From contig NZ_CP084222.1 in NCBI RefSeq assembly GCF_020268605.1, positions 1,860,001 through 1,924,000 of the forward strand: a stretch of 64,000 nt of DNA, in the 5' to 3' direction. The DNA is from Arsenophonus apicola. GTDB taxonomy: Bacteria > Pseudomonadota > Gammaproteobacteria > Enterobacterales > Enterobacteriaceae. The notes beneath the pieces are model-generated. The model had not been told where the DNA came from and did no database searches. It saw only the letters and a program-made list of their open reading frames with translations. A program made the translations under genes and the position numbers. How positions within the stretch are numbered: the stretch's first letter is position 1; the number at the start of each line of letters is the position of its first letter. Shown here one piece after another: positions 46,068 through 55,131 of the stretch.

Positions 46068-48455
46068 TTAGTCCCTCAAGGATGCTTGGAATCGCCGTTT
46101 TAACGCAGCAACACATTTATCAACAGTTGCGGCAATCTCTTCTTCTTCCAGAGTACGGTTTGTATCCTGCAAGATTAAGCTAATAGCAAGGCTCTTATAA
46201 CCTTCCGCTACACCTTTACCACAGTACACGTCAAACAAGTTTATGCCAACTATATGATTTATGCCAATTTTCTTGCATTCAGCCAATATATCCGCTGTTG
46301 CTACCTCTTGTGGAACTACAACAGCAATATCTCGTCGATTGGCAGGGAAACGTGAAATCATATTTGCTTTAGGAATAACACGTTCTGCAACGGAATCCCA
46401 CAACAATTCAAAAACCAGTGTCCGACCATGCAAATCTAGCTTATTTTCCAGTTCTGGATGAATAACACCTACATATCCAATATAATTATTATTCAGATAA
46501 ATCCCAGCGTTCTGTCCAGGATGAAGTGCAGGATTAGAGTGAGCCTTATAAATAATATTGTCTAATTTTCCGGTTAATTCCAGTATTGCTTCAACGTCAC
46601 CTTTTATATCAAAAAAATCAACCGCGCGTTTTTCTTGTGACCAGTGCTCTTCATAGCGATTGCCAGTGATCACGCCTGCTAACATCAATTCTTGCCGAAT
46701 ACCCTGTTCTGCTGATACATCCGGTACAAATCGTAATCCAGTTTCAAACAATCGAATACGATTTTGTTGGCGGTTTTGATTGTAAATTACTGTCGCTAAT
46801 AAGCCAGGTAATAAAGAAAGCCGCATTGCTGACATATCAGTTGAAATAGGATCAGGTAAAATCATTGCATCGGAACCTGGATGCAGCAGTTGCTGAATTT
46901 TAGGATCAACAAAACTATAGGTAATCGCTTCATTGTAACCACGATCAATTAATAACGTTTTCACCCGCTTTAATGGCAGAATTGACTCACAACGAGGGGT
47001 CATGACTAAATCAGCATGTAACGGTACATTGGGTATATTATTATAACCATAAACACGGGCGACTTCTTCAATCAAATCTTCCTCAATTTGCATATCAAAG
47101 CGCCAAGATGGAGCAACCACTTGCCAACTATCTTGCTCACCAATCACTTGGCATCCTAAGCGCTGAAGGATCTGAGTGACCTTGATATCCGGGATACAAT
47201 GACCTATTAAACGATCAAGCTTTTGCCGAGTCAGTGTTATGTTTGCCATTGTTGGTAAGCTAGTTTGCTGGCTAACATCAATAATATTTCCCACCTCTCC
47301 ACCACAAATCTCAACAATTAATCTGGTTGCGCGCTCCATGGCTTTATATTGCAGCTGTGGATCGACACCCCGTTCAAAACGGTGTGAAGCCTCAGTATGA
47401 AGACCATAATTACGGGCCCGACCAGCAATTGCTAATGGAGCAAAAAAAGCACTTTCTAACAGGATATTAGTGGTATTTTGATGGACACTGGAATGCTTGA
47501 CACCAAAAATACCGGCAATCCCTAAGGCACCATTGTCATCGGCAATAACTAAAGTATCTGGTTTCAAAGTCACCTCACTGTCATCAAGCAAAACTAATGT
47601 TTCATTCGGTTTTGCCATTCGAACAATTATCGCGCCATTTAAACGATCCAGATCATAAGCATGTAAGGGCTGACCTAACTCTAATAATACAAAATTAGTA
47701 ATATCAACCACAGGATCAATTGCACGGATCCCCCCACGACGTAATTTTTCTCTCATCCAGATAGGGGTTTGTACTGTAATATCAATGCCTTTTATTACTC
47801 GCCCTAAAAAACGTGGGCACGCCATAGGCGCTTCCACCCGTATAGGAAGAACGCTAGCATCACTGCCTTTAACCGGTTCAATCTTTTCCGTATTTAATGC
47901 AAGGCTATTGATAGCCGCTATATCGCGTGCGATACCTAAAATACTTAAACAATCAGCACGATTCGGCGTCAAACTCACTTCGAAAATGTGGTCATCAAGT
48001 TGCAAGTAGTTACGAATATCGATACCAATAGGCGCGTCTTGTGGTAGCTCAATAATGCCTGTATGGTCATCAGAAATGGCAAGTTCTGAATAAGAACAAA
48101 GCATACCCTCAGAAAGCTCACCGCGTAGTTTTGTTGCTTTTATTTTAAAATTATCGGGTAAAACTGCGCCAATGGTTGCCACAGCGACTTTTAATCCTTG
48201 ACGGCAATTGGGTGCTCCACAAACAATATTGAGTAACTGTTCTGTGCCAATATTGACCTTAGTCATGCGCAATTTATCTGCATTAGGATGTTGCACACAT
48301 TCTACAATCTCGCCAACTAACACACCTTGGAATTGACCGGCAACAGGTTTAACATCATCAATCTCCAAACCTGCCATCGTCATTTGCTCTGATAAGGCTT
48401 CACTGCTTATTGCTGGATTTACCCATTCACGTAACCAAAATTCACTCAATTTCAT
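46068..48455 (-). CDS. pheT: Phenylalanine-tRNA ligase beta subunit
   Basis: A 795-residue subunit of the (alpha-beta)2 synthetase (E. coli 795). The N-terminal tRNA-binding domain (about 40-150) has HPNADKLRMTKV. The B3/B4 editing domain follows, with LTPNRADCLSILGIARD before it, then B5 and the C-terminal anticodon-binding domain ending KCVAALKRRFQASLRD. It is co-transcribed with pheS, 14 bp upstream. Confidence 0.97.
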   Translation of the reverse strand: MKLSEFWLREWVNPAISSEALSEQMTMAGLEIDDVKPVAGQFQGVLVGEIVECVQHPNADKLRMTKVNIGTEQLLNIVCGAPNCRQGLKVAVATIGAVLPDNFKIKATKLRGELSEGMLCSYSELAISDDHTGIIELPQDAPIGIDIRNYLQLDDHIFEVSLTPNRADCLSILGIARDIAAINSLALNTEKIEPVKGSDASVLPIRVEAPMACPRFLGRVIKGIDITVQTPIWMREKLRRGGIRAIDPVVDITNFVLLELGQPLHAYDLDRLNGAIIVRMAKPNETLVLLDDSEVTLKPDTLVIADDNGALGIAGIFGVKHSSVHQNTTNILLESAFFAPLAIAGRARNYGLHTEASHRFERGVDPQLQYKAMERATRLIVEICGGEVGNIIDVSQQTSLPTMANITLTRQKLDRLIGHCIPDIKVTQILQRLGCQVIGEQDSWQVVAPSWRFDMQIEEDLIEEVARVYGYNNIPNVPLHADLVMTPRCESILPLKRVKTLLIDRGYNEAITYSFVDPKIQQLLHPGSDAMILPDPISTDMSAMRLSLLPGLLATVIYNQNRQQNRIRLFETGLRFVPDVSAEQGIRQELMLAGVITGNRYEEHWSQEKRAVDFFDIKGDVEAILELTGKLDNIIYKAHSNPALHPGQNAGIYLNNNYIGYVGVIHPELENKLDLHGRTLVFELLWDSVAERVIPKANMISRFPANRRDIAVVVPQEVATADILAECKKIGINHIVGINLFDVYCGKGVAEGYKSLAISLILQDTNRTLEEEEIAATVDKCVAALKRRFQASLRD

Positions 48456-48469
48456 ATGATAATCCTGCC

Positions 48470-49453
48470 TTATCTAAATTGTTTAAGAAAACGAAGATCA
48501 TTTTCAAAAAAAGCACGTAAATCGGTCACGCCATAACGTAACATTGTTAAGCGCTCCATTCCCATTCCAAAGGCAAAACCAGAATATAAGTCAGGATCAA
48601 TACCAACATTGCGTAATACATTTGGATGTACCATGCCACAACCTAACACTTCTAACCATTTACCATTTTTAATCATCACATCAACTTCAGCTGAAGGTTC
48701 AGTGAATGGAAAATATGATGGTCGAAAACGAACGCGGGTTTTTTCTTCAAAAAAATGATTTAAAAAGTCATGAAGTGTACCTTTTAAATTGGTAAAACTA
48801 ATATTTTTATCAACAATCAAGCCTTCTGTCTGATGGAACATTGGCGTATGGGTTTGATCATAATCATTACGGTACACACGACCAGGAGCAATAATACGAA
48901 TTGGTGGTTGTCTACCTTTCATAGTACGAATTTGCACACCTGAAGTTTGTGTACGTAATAGCCGCGTAGTATCAAACCAGAAAGTATCATGTGAAGCTCG
49001 AGCAGGATGGTGTGCTGGAATATTTAAAGCATCAAAATTGTGATAATCATCTTCTATTTCCGGGCCAGAAACAACAGAAAAACCAAGTTCACCAAAGAAT
49101 TCTTCAATACGATCAATGGTACGGGTTACAGGATGAAGACTACCATTTTCGGTTTGGCGACCGGGTAATGAAATATCGATTTTTTCTGCCGCTAATCGAG
49201 CATTTAAGATTGCATTTTCTAACTGCTCTTTACGCATATTCAATGAATGCTGAACTTCTTGTTTTGCCTGATTAATAATCGCTCCTGCTGCAGGGCGCTC
49301 TTCTGCAGGTACATCACGCAACGTTGACATCTGTAGTGTTAAATGGCCTTTTTTACCTAAAAACTCAACACGCACTGAATCCAACGCAGCAACATCCTGA
49401 GCTTTTTCTATGGCTGCTTTTGCCTGCGCAACCAACTCGACGAGATGTGGCAT
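48470..49453 (-). CDS. pheS: Phenylalanine-tRNA ligase alpha subunit
   Basis: Catalytic subunit of Phe-tRNA synthetase, 327 residues, the same as E. coli. It has an N-terminal coiled coil (about 1-90) and a class II catalytic core with GRVYRNDYDQTHTPMFHQTE (motif 2 region, about 202-221) and GFAFGMGMERLTMLRYG (motif 3, with the Phe-specificity Ala). Expression is set by the pheM attenuator upstream. Confidence 0.97.
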   Translation of the reverse strand: MPHLVELVAQAKAAIEKAQDVAALDSVRVEFLGKKGHLTLQMSTLRDVPAEERPAAGAIINQAKQEVQHSLNMRKEQLENAILNARLAAEKIDISLPGRQTENGSLHPVTRTIDRIEEFFGELGFSVVSGPEIEDDYHNFDALNIPAHHPARASHDTFWFDTTRLLRTQTSGVQIRTMKGRQPPIRIIAPGRVYRNDYDQTHTPMFHQTEGLIVDKNISFTNLKGTLHDFLNHFFEEKTRVRFRPSYFPFTEPSAEVDVMIKNGKWLEVLGCGMVHPNVLRNVGIDPDLYSGFAFGMGMERLTMLRYGVTDLRAFFENDLRFLKQFR

Positions 49454-49520
49454 TGTTCCCTCTTCTTACGACCCTTTGGCCTAATCATTGTTGAAAATAA
49501 AATTTTTTAGCAATTACTAA

Positions 49521-49545
49521 CAAAAAAGCCTCCATTTGGAGGCTT
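49521..49545 (-). promoter_or_regulatory. pheST attenuator terminator
   Basis: Hairpin AAGCCTCC/GGAGGCTT is followed on the minus strand by TTTTTTG, about 70 bases upstream of pheS and after the pheM leader peptide. A competing antiterminator can form between GGCTTTCGCG, just after pheM, and CGCGATAAGCC, which covers the 5' half of the terminator stem. This is the E. coli pheST attenuation layout: stalling on the Phe-rich leader favours readthrough. Confidence 0.85.
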
Positions 49546-49592
49546 ATCGCGGTTTTTCGTTTCTTTTCTTAAATACGCGAAAGCCCCAAATT

Positions 49593-49637
49593 TTAGGTGC
49601 TAAAATAAAAAAAGAAACGAAAAAAAACAATTTTCAT
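49593..49637 (-). CDS. pheM: pheST leader peptide PheM
   Basis: A 14-residue peptide [14 protein letters not shown]. The last ten residues fit the E. coli leader [14 protein letters not shown], and the length is identical. Five of seven codons in its core are Phe. Ribosome stalling for lack of charged tRNA-Phe would expose the antiterminator and switch on pheST. An in-frame ATG six codons earlier (49655) is possible but less likely. Confidence 0.9.
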   Translation of the reverse strand: [14 protein letters not shown]

Positions 49638-49693
49638 CTTTAAGCAGCTATTCATGAAATAACTCTTATTTATAATACACAGGGTCATCGATA

Positions 49694-49721
49694 ATAAAAA
49701 AGAGGGAGCTAAGCCCCTCTT
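49694..49721 (-). terminator. Terminator after rplT
   Basis: Stem AAGAGGG/CCCTCTT (49700-49721) is followed on the minus strand by TTTTTTATTAT, 13 bases past the rplT stop and before the pheM leader. Confidence 0.8.
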
Positions 49722-49733
49722 AATTTAACTGAT

Positions 49734-50090
49734 TTAAGCTAATGCACTTTTTGCTTTCTCGACTAATGCTGCAAATGCAACTTTATCAAAAACAGCAATA
49801 TCAGATAAGATCTTACGGTCAATTTCAATTGAGGCTTTTTTCAAACCATTAATAAAGCGACTATAAGACAAACCATTCTGACGAGCAGCAGCATTAATAC
49901 GTGCGATCCATAATTGACGGAACTGACGCTTACGCTGACGACGGTCACGATAAGCATACTGACCGGCTTTAATTACCGCCTGGAAAGCAACACGATAAAC
50001 ACGCGAACGAGCACCATAGTAACCTTTCGCTTGCTTTAATATTTTTTTGTGACGTGCGCGGGCTATTACACCACGTTTTACGCGAGCCAT
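49734..50090 (-). CDS. rplT: 50S ribosomal protein L20
   Basis: A 118-residue L20, needed for early 50S assembly and a translational repressor of its own rpmI-rplT operon. It has the basic N-terminal extension (ARVKRGVIARARHKKILKQA) and LWIARINAAARQNGLSYS. Length is the same as in E. coli. Confidence 0.97.
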   Translation of the reverse strand: MARVKRGVIARARHKKILKQAKGYYGARSRVYRVAFQAVIKAGQYAYRDRRQRKRQFRQLWIARINAAARQNGLSYSRFINGLKKASIEIDRKILSDIAVFDKVAFAALVEKAKSALA

Positions 50091-50146
50091 ACATTTCTCC
50101 TATCACTTCGAATTAAATTCGATAATCTTAAACTAAAAAACCAAAC

Positions 50147-50344
50147 TTATGCGTATGGCAAACAAGCCACAACCAAACCCAGATCACCTTTAGAAACCAT
50201 GGTCTTTGGTCGTAAATGACGCTTACGCTTAGTTGACTTTTTAGTCAGAATATGACGAAGGTTAGCATGCTTACGCTTAAAACCACCACTGGAAGTTTTT
50301 TTAAAACGTTTTGCCGCACCACGTACTGTTTTAATCTTTGGCAT
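50147..50344 (-). CDS. rpmI: 50S ribosomal protein L35
   Basis: A 65-residue basic L35 (MPKIKTVRGAAKRFKKTSSG), the same length as E. coli. It is between infC and rplT. The 91-bp gap to infC is where the L20-binding operator lies in E. coli. Confidence 0.97.
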   Translation of the reverse strand: MPKIKTVRGAAKRFKKTSSGGFKRKHANLRHILTKKSTKRKRHLRPKTMVSKGDLGLVVACLPYA

Positions 50345-50435
50345 TATAAATATCCACTTCGCATTGTTAATTATAACTAACTAGCCAGGCGAATAGTTTT
50401 CCACCTAAATAGAACACTATTACTTGGTTGCCTAA

Positions 50436-50975
50436 CTATTTCTTTTTCGGTGCAAGCACCATGATCATCTGACGGCATTCGATCTTAGATGGAAAAGATT
50501 CGACGACTGACATGTCATCCAAATCGTTTTTGATACGATTAAGCATATCAATACCGATTTGCTGGTGCGCCATTTCACGACCACGAAACCGTAACGTGAT
50601 TTTGGCTTTATCACCATCTTCCAGAAAGCGAATCAGGTTGCGTAGTTTGACCTGATAATCACCTTCATCTGTACCAGGTCGGAATTTAATTTCCTTTACC
50701 TGAATAACTCTTTGCTTCTTTTTCTGCTCTTTGAGCGATTTACTCTTCTCATAGAGGAATTTGCCGTAATCCATGATACGGCAAACCGGCGGCTCGGCAT
50801 TTGGACTGATTTCGACTAAATCAACACCAGCTTCCTCGGCTTTTTCAAGAGCTTCTTTTAGACTGACAATACCAATCTGCTCACCATCTAAACCAGTTAA
50901 ACGAACTTCAGAAGCCCGAATCTCCGTATTAATACGATTCGGGCGCGCCGTTTGAATTCTTTTTCCGCCTTTAAT
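50436..50975 (-). CDS. infC: Translation initiation factor IF-3, AUU start
   Basis: IF-3 keeps ribosome subunits apart and checks the start codon. The gene begins with ATT at 50973-50975, three bases past the thrS stop, behind GGAGGAATAAGG. Reading from there gives KGGKRIQTARPNRIN, and a later RIMDYGKFLYEKSKS, for 179 residues (E. coli 180). An ATG-only search finds just the 112-residue C-terminal part from 50774. The rare AUU start is the known basis of IF-3 autorepression. Confidence 0.96.
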   Translation of the reverse strand: MKGGKRIQTARPNRINTEIRASEVRLTGLDGEQIGIVSLKEALEKAEEAGVDLVEISPNAEPPVCRIMDYGKFLYEKSKSLKEQKKKQRVIQVKEIKFRPGTDEGDYQVKLRNLIRFLEDGDKAKITLRFRGREMAHQQIGIDMLNRIKNDLDDMSVVESFPSKIECRQMIMVLAPKKK

Positions 50976-50978
50976 ACC

Positions 50979-52901
50979 TTATTCCTCCAGTTGATAAATA
51001 CGACGAGTGCGAATTTCATCAAGCACTCTTTCTGCAAATTCTGTGACGTCAAATGTTCCTAAATCCTTCCCATTACGGGTTCGAACAGATACCTGATTCG
51101 ATTCAACTTCTTTATCACCACAAACTAACATATAAGGAACACGACGCAAAGTATGCTCACGAATTTTAAAGCCTATTTTCTCGTTTCTCAAGTCTGCTTT
51201 TACACGAATACCAAAATTACTCAATTTTTCTACTACTTTTTGTACAAAATTTGCCTGTGCATCCGTGATATTAATTATAACAATTTGTAATGGCGCTAAC
51301 CAGGTTGGGAAGAAACCAGCATACTGCTCAGTTAAAATTCCAATAAAACGTTCAAGTGATCCTAAAACAGCGCGATGGATCATCACAGGCACCTGACGTT
51401 CATTATTTTCATCTACATAGGAAGCACCTAAACGACTCGGTAATGAGAAATCGAGCTGTACAGTACCACATTGCCAAGCCCGATCCAAACAATCATACAG
51501 AGTAAATTCAATTTTAGGCCCATAAAATGCCCCTTCACCAGGTTGATACTCAAATTCAATATCCTCTAGTGCTTTAGCCAGATCGCTTTCTGCACGATCC
51601 CACTGCGCATCAGTACCTATCCGTTTTTCTGGTCGGGTTGACAATTTAACGGCAATTTTTTCAAATCCAAAGGTTGCATAAACATCATAAATCATTTTAA
51701 TGCAACTTTTCACTTCAGCTAAAATCTGATCTTCAGTACAAAAAATATGCGCATCATCTTGGGTGAAACCACGTACGCGCATCAAGCCATGCAAAGCGCC
51801 AGATGGCTCATTACGATGACAACTACCGAACTCTGCCATGCGTAATGGTAAATCACGATAAGATTTCAAACCTTGATTAAATATCTGTACATGCCCTGGG
51901 CAATTCATCGGTTTTATACAATATTCTCGGTTTTCCGATGATGTGGTAAACATATTTTCTTTATAGTTTTCCCAGTGACCTGTTTTTTCCCAAAGAATGC
52001 GATCCATCATTAATGGACCTTTTACTTCCTGATATTGATATTCAGTCAATTTACTTCGAATAAAGGTTTCCAATTCACGAAATATTACCCAACCATCATT
52101 ATGCCAAAACGCCATACCTGGTGCTTCTTCCTGCATATGATAAAGATCAAGTTGTTTACCTATCTTACGATGATCGCGCTTGGCCGCTTCTTCTAAACGC
52201 AATAAATAAGCAGCTAACTGTTTTTTACTAGCCCAAGCTGTTCCATAGATCCTTTGTAGCATTTTATTGTCGCTATTACCGCGCCAATATGCACCAGCTA
52301 CTTTTTGTAATTTAAAGTAATGACAAAAACGCATATTAGGCACATGCGGCCCACGACACATATCAATATATTCTTCATGATAATAAAGTCCTGGATGATC
52401 ATTTTTATTAATATTTTCATCCAAAATTTTAACTTTATAATCCTCAGCTCGAGCAACAAACGTATCCCTCGCTTCCTGCCAACTAACCCGCTTTTTGATA
52501 ACATCATAGTTCTTTTCAGCAAGTTCGTGCATCCGCTGCTCAAGTTTTTCTAAATCTTCCTGGGTTAAAGCGTGTTCCAAATCAACGTCATAATAAAAAC
52601 CATTTTCAATGATAGGACCAATTGCCATTTTAGTCGTTGGCCATAATTGCTTAATTGCATGGCCGAGTAAATGTGCGCATGAGTGACGAATAATCTCTAA
52701 CCCTTCGAGATCTTTACTGGTAATAATAGCTAATTGAGCATCATTATTAATCAATTCACTCGCATCAACAAGTTCACCATTAACACGACCGGCTATACAG
52801 GCTTTTGCAAGGCCTGAGCCAATATCATTTGCAATATCCATGACTGAAACAGCATGCTTATATTGACGTTGACTTCCGTCAGGAAGAGTAATAACTGGCA
52901 T
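50979..52901 (-). CDS. thrS: Threonine-tRNA ligase
   Basis: A 640-residue class II synthetase (E. coli 642). The TGS domain covers about 1-61. The editing domain with HSCAHLLGHA starts at about 73. The catalytic core has MNCPGH (zinc Cys), SCHRNEPSGALHGLMRVRGFTQDDAHIF and HRAVLGSLERFIGILTEQ, and an anticodon-binding domain is at the C-terminus. Its leader carries the ThrS-binding operator, so it should repress its own translation. Confidence 0.97.
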   Translation of the reverse strand: MPVITLPDGSQRQYKHAVSVMDIANDIGSGLAKACIAGRVNGELVDASELINNDAQLAIITSKDLEGLEIIRHSCAHLLGHAIKQLWPTTKMAIGPIIENGFYYDVDLEHALTQEDLEKLEQRMHELAEKNYDVIKKRVSWQEARDTFVARAEDYKVKILDENINKNDHPGLYYHEEYIDMCRGPHVPNMRFCHYFKLQKVAGAYWRGNSDNKMLQRIYGTAWASKKQLAAYLLRLEEAAKRDHRKIGKQLDLYHMQEEAPGMAFWHNDGWVIFRELETFIRSKLTEYQYQEVKGPLMMDRILWEKTGHWENYKENMFTTSSENREYCIKPMNCPGHVQIFNQGLKSYRDLPLRMAEFGSCHRNEPSGALHGLMRVRGFTQDDAHIFCTEDQILAEVKSCIKMIYDVYATFGFEKIAVKLSTRPEKRIGTDAQWDRAESDLAKALEDIEFEYQPGEGAFYGPKIEFTLYDCLDRAWQCGTVQLDFSLPSRLGASYVDENNERQVPVMIHRAVLGSLERFIGILTEQYAGFFPTWLAPLQIVIINITDAQANFVQKVVEKLSNFGIRVKADLRNEKIGFKIREHTLRRVPYMLVCGDKEVESNQVSVRTRNGKDLGTFDVTEFAERVLDEIRTRRIYQLEE

Positions 52902-52923
52902 TTAAAATCCTTAATTTACAGTG

Positions 52924-52944
52924 GTGACCCATACGCAAGATCAC
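52924..52944 (-). promoter_or_regulatory. thrS translational operator, anticodon-like hairpin
   Basis: The minus strand forms GTGATC/GGTCAC around a 9-base loop TTGCGTATG that contains CGT, a threonine anticodon. It is 22 bases before the thrS ATG. Both the stem and the following CACCACTG leader agree with the E. coli thrS operator arm bound by ThrRS to block ribosome binding. Confidence 0.8.
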
Positions 52945-53346
52945 ATGTATGTATAGAAATATATTTTTATTAAATATGAGTTAAAGCAATTTCTTACTTC
53001 ACCTTGTAAGTGATGTACGTGATAAATAGCCAAAATAGGGCAAAAGGAATACGTACTTGCATTAACTTAGCCGCGCATATTACCACTATAAAGGTCTAAT
53101 TAATAGATTAAATCTTGGCTAATAAGAATAAAATGCTAAAAAACCAGTGACAAAATAATTGTCAGCTAGTTAAATTTTGATTAATTAAGCTAATTTAAAA
53201 TTATTTTTTATTATACAATGGAATAGCAATAAAAAACTAGATTAGTTTATCGCTAAAATTTTTATTCGTGTTGGTAGCACCGTGTTTTTTAGTAAAAATC
53301 GATTGTGGTAAAAAGTATTATCAATTTTTTTATGATAAATCAAAAA
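52945..53346. other. thrS-emtA spacer
   Basis: No gene. The thrS promoter and the 5' part of its operator should be at the left; the rest is AT-rich, without clear signals. Confidence 0.35.
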
Positions 53347-54045
53347 TTAATCTATCATGGCTATTGAATTGTATGCGTTTTTAATTTTCCAAAGATAGCG
53401 CGGTGCTTGTGCATTTGGGTGTTTTGTTTGAATATGTTGATAAAACTCTTCTGCTGACAACTTATTAATTTTATCGATCGCAATATGACGATTTTTATCA
53501 AAAATCCGTAATAATGCGCCAGCACCATTAACATAAGCAACCACAGTTGCATAATAAAGTACTTTAGGATCATGAATACCGAATAAATGATTATCTTGAA
53601 TAAAACGAATATAGGCTGTTCCCACATCAATATTAATTGCCGGATCTTTAAGTTGACTGGTGGTAGGTTGCCCCGCTTTACCTTGTAAGCGATACGCTTC
53701 ACGACCAGCAGTAGAAGCCTTAACTTGCATTAAACCTATCGCATTGGATTTACTCACTGCATTAACACGAAAATTAGATTCCACTTGAATAATCGCTCTA
53801 ATTAAGTTTTCATCAATAGCATAGCGTTGCGCCGCTTGTCTAATTACAAGATCGTAAGGCGTTTTTAACGGTACACTTTCGGTTTGTTCCTCCATGAAAT
53901 AGCGTAGATAATCGTTCTGATAGACTGTTTTTGGGCTATTAGATTGTTTGCTTGAGCAGCCTATTAATAAAATAATCAATACGAGCCCACAACATTTAAA
54001 TTTCACCTTGCACCAATCCTCTAATGGCATGATTCTCTTTAGCAT
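53347..54045 (-). CDS. emtA: Membrane-bound lytic murein transglycosylase EmtA (endo-type)
   Basis: Outer-membrane lipoprotein that cuts peptidoglycan glycan strands internally. The signal sequence ends at lipobox LIGC (about 27-30). The Slt-type lysozyme fold has catalytic Glu in IIQVESNF (about 92), then NAIGLMQVKAS and VAYVNGAGALLR. The frame has 232 residues against 203 in E. coli. A GTG at 54004-54006 (VKFKCCGL) behind AGAGGA would give a more usual signal peptide and may be the true start. Confidence 0.9.
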   Translation of the reverse strand: MLKRIMPLEDWCKVKFKCCGLVLIILLIGCSSKQSNSPKTVYQNDYLRYFMEEQTESVPLKTPYDLVIRQAAQRYAIDENLIRAIIQVESNFRVNAVSKSNAIGLMQVKASTAGREAYRLQGKAGQPTTSQLKDPAINIDVGTAYIRFIQDNHLFGIHDPKVLYYATVVAYVNGAGALLRIFDKNRHIAIDKINKLSAEEFYQHIQTKHPNAQAPRYLWKIKNAYNSIAMID

Positions 54046-54166
54046 AGCCTAATAGGATAAAAATAAAAATTACCCCCTTTAACATTGAGTTGTGAAGAGG
54101 CTCTCATATCTGCTATCAACATTATAATTACAATAATTGATCTTATTGACATCTTTCATATATAGT

Positions 54167-54184
54167 TGATAATCATTGTCATTA
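54167..54184. promoter_or_regulatory. Fur box upstream of the sitABCD/yfeABCD operon
   Basis: TGATAATCATTGTCATTA lies 37-54 bases upstream of the chosen sitA start and matches the GATAATnATTATC type of Fur operator well. The longer open frame from 54176 would start inside this site, a reason for preferring the ATG at 54221. Confidence 0.7.
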
Positions 54185-54220
54185 AAGTGCAGTTTACTTC
54201 TTTATTACCGGAAAACACTT

Positions 54221-55129
54221 ATGTATAAAAGATCCAAACTTTCATCTAAGCACACTTTTACTGGTTTAATAATTGCTATTCTTATTCTTTTTAATCCAAT
54301 CGCATACGCAAAAAAATTTACCGTCGTCACTACTTTTACTATTATTCAAGATATTGCGCAAAATGTGGCCGGTAATGCAGCCATTGTCCAATCAATTACC
54401 AAACCTGGAGCAGAAATTCATGAATATCAACCAACTCCTAAAGACATATTAAAAGCGCATAATGCTGATTTAATTTTATGGAATGGATTAGGACTTGAAA
54501 CATGGTTTAATCGTTTTTTTGAAAACTTCAAACATATTCCTGCCGTTACTGTGACTAAAGGAATAAAAGCGATGGCTATCCGAGAAGGTGAATATCAAGG
54601 TAACCCTAATCCTCATGCCTGGATGTCTGCCCAAAATGCATTGATCTATATCGAAAATATTCGAGCAGCACTGGTAAAATATGACCCTAAAAATGCAGAT
54701 ATTTATAACCAAAATGCGAAAATATATGCCAGTAAAATTAGTAAAATTGATGCACCATTACGGAAAAGACTAGCACAAATTCCACAGCAAAAACGCTGGT
54801 TAGTTACTAGTGAAGGTGCTTTTAGTTATCTCGCTAAAGATTATGGTTTTAAAGAAGCTTACTTGTGGCCAATTAATGCAGAAGAACAAGGTTCACCACA
54901 ACAAGTTCGTAAAGTTATTGATATTGTAAAAAAATACCATATTCCAGTCGTATTTAGCGAAAGTACCGTCTCTGATAAACCAGCGAAACAAGTGAGTCGA
55001 GAAACCGGGGCGCAGTATGGTGGTGTACTTTATGTTGACTCTCTCTCTACTTCAGATGGCCCGGTTCCTACATATATAGAATTATTAAAAACTACCGTTG
55101 ATACTATTGCAAAAGGTTTTGGTCAATAA
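54221..55129 (+). CDS. sitA: Periplasmic iron/manganese-binding protein SitA/YfeA
   Basis: A 302-residue cluster A-I solute-binding protein for Mn2+/Fe2+. It has a signal peptide (about 8-30, ending PIAYA). Metal ligand motifs are AEIHEYQPTPKDI (His), NPNPHAWMS (His), and Glu/Asp in the second lobe (FSESTVSDKPAKQ, then GGVLYVDSLS). The start ATG 54221 follows CGGAAAACACTT. It is the first gene of a four-gene importer; the name yfeA is used in Yersinia and Photorhabdus. Confidence 0.92.
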   Translation: MYKRSKLSSKHTFTGLIIAILILFNPIAYAKKFTVVTTFTIIQDIAQNVAGNAAIVQSITKPGAEIHEYQPTPKDILKAHNADLILWNGLGLETWFNRFFENFKHIPAVTVTKGIKAMAIREGEYQGNPNPHAWMSAQNALIYIENIRAALVKYDPKNADIYNQNAKIYASKISKIDAPLRKRLAQIPQQKRWLVTSEGAFSYLAKDYGFKEAYLWPINAEEQGSPQQVRKVIDIVKKYHIPVVFSESTVSDKPAKQVSRETGAQYGGVLYVDSLSTSDGPVPTYIELLKTTVDTIAKGFGQ

Positions 55130-55131
55130 TA

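Noticed and set aside
50436..50774. infC as a 112-residue gene starting at ATG 50774
   Set aside because: The upstream sequence continues the IF-3 N-terminal domain in frame to an AUU start at 50975 behind a strong ribosome site, as known for infC.
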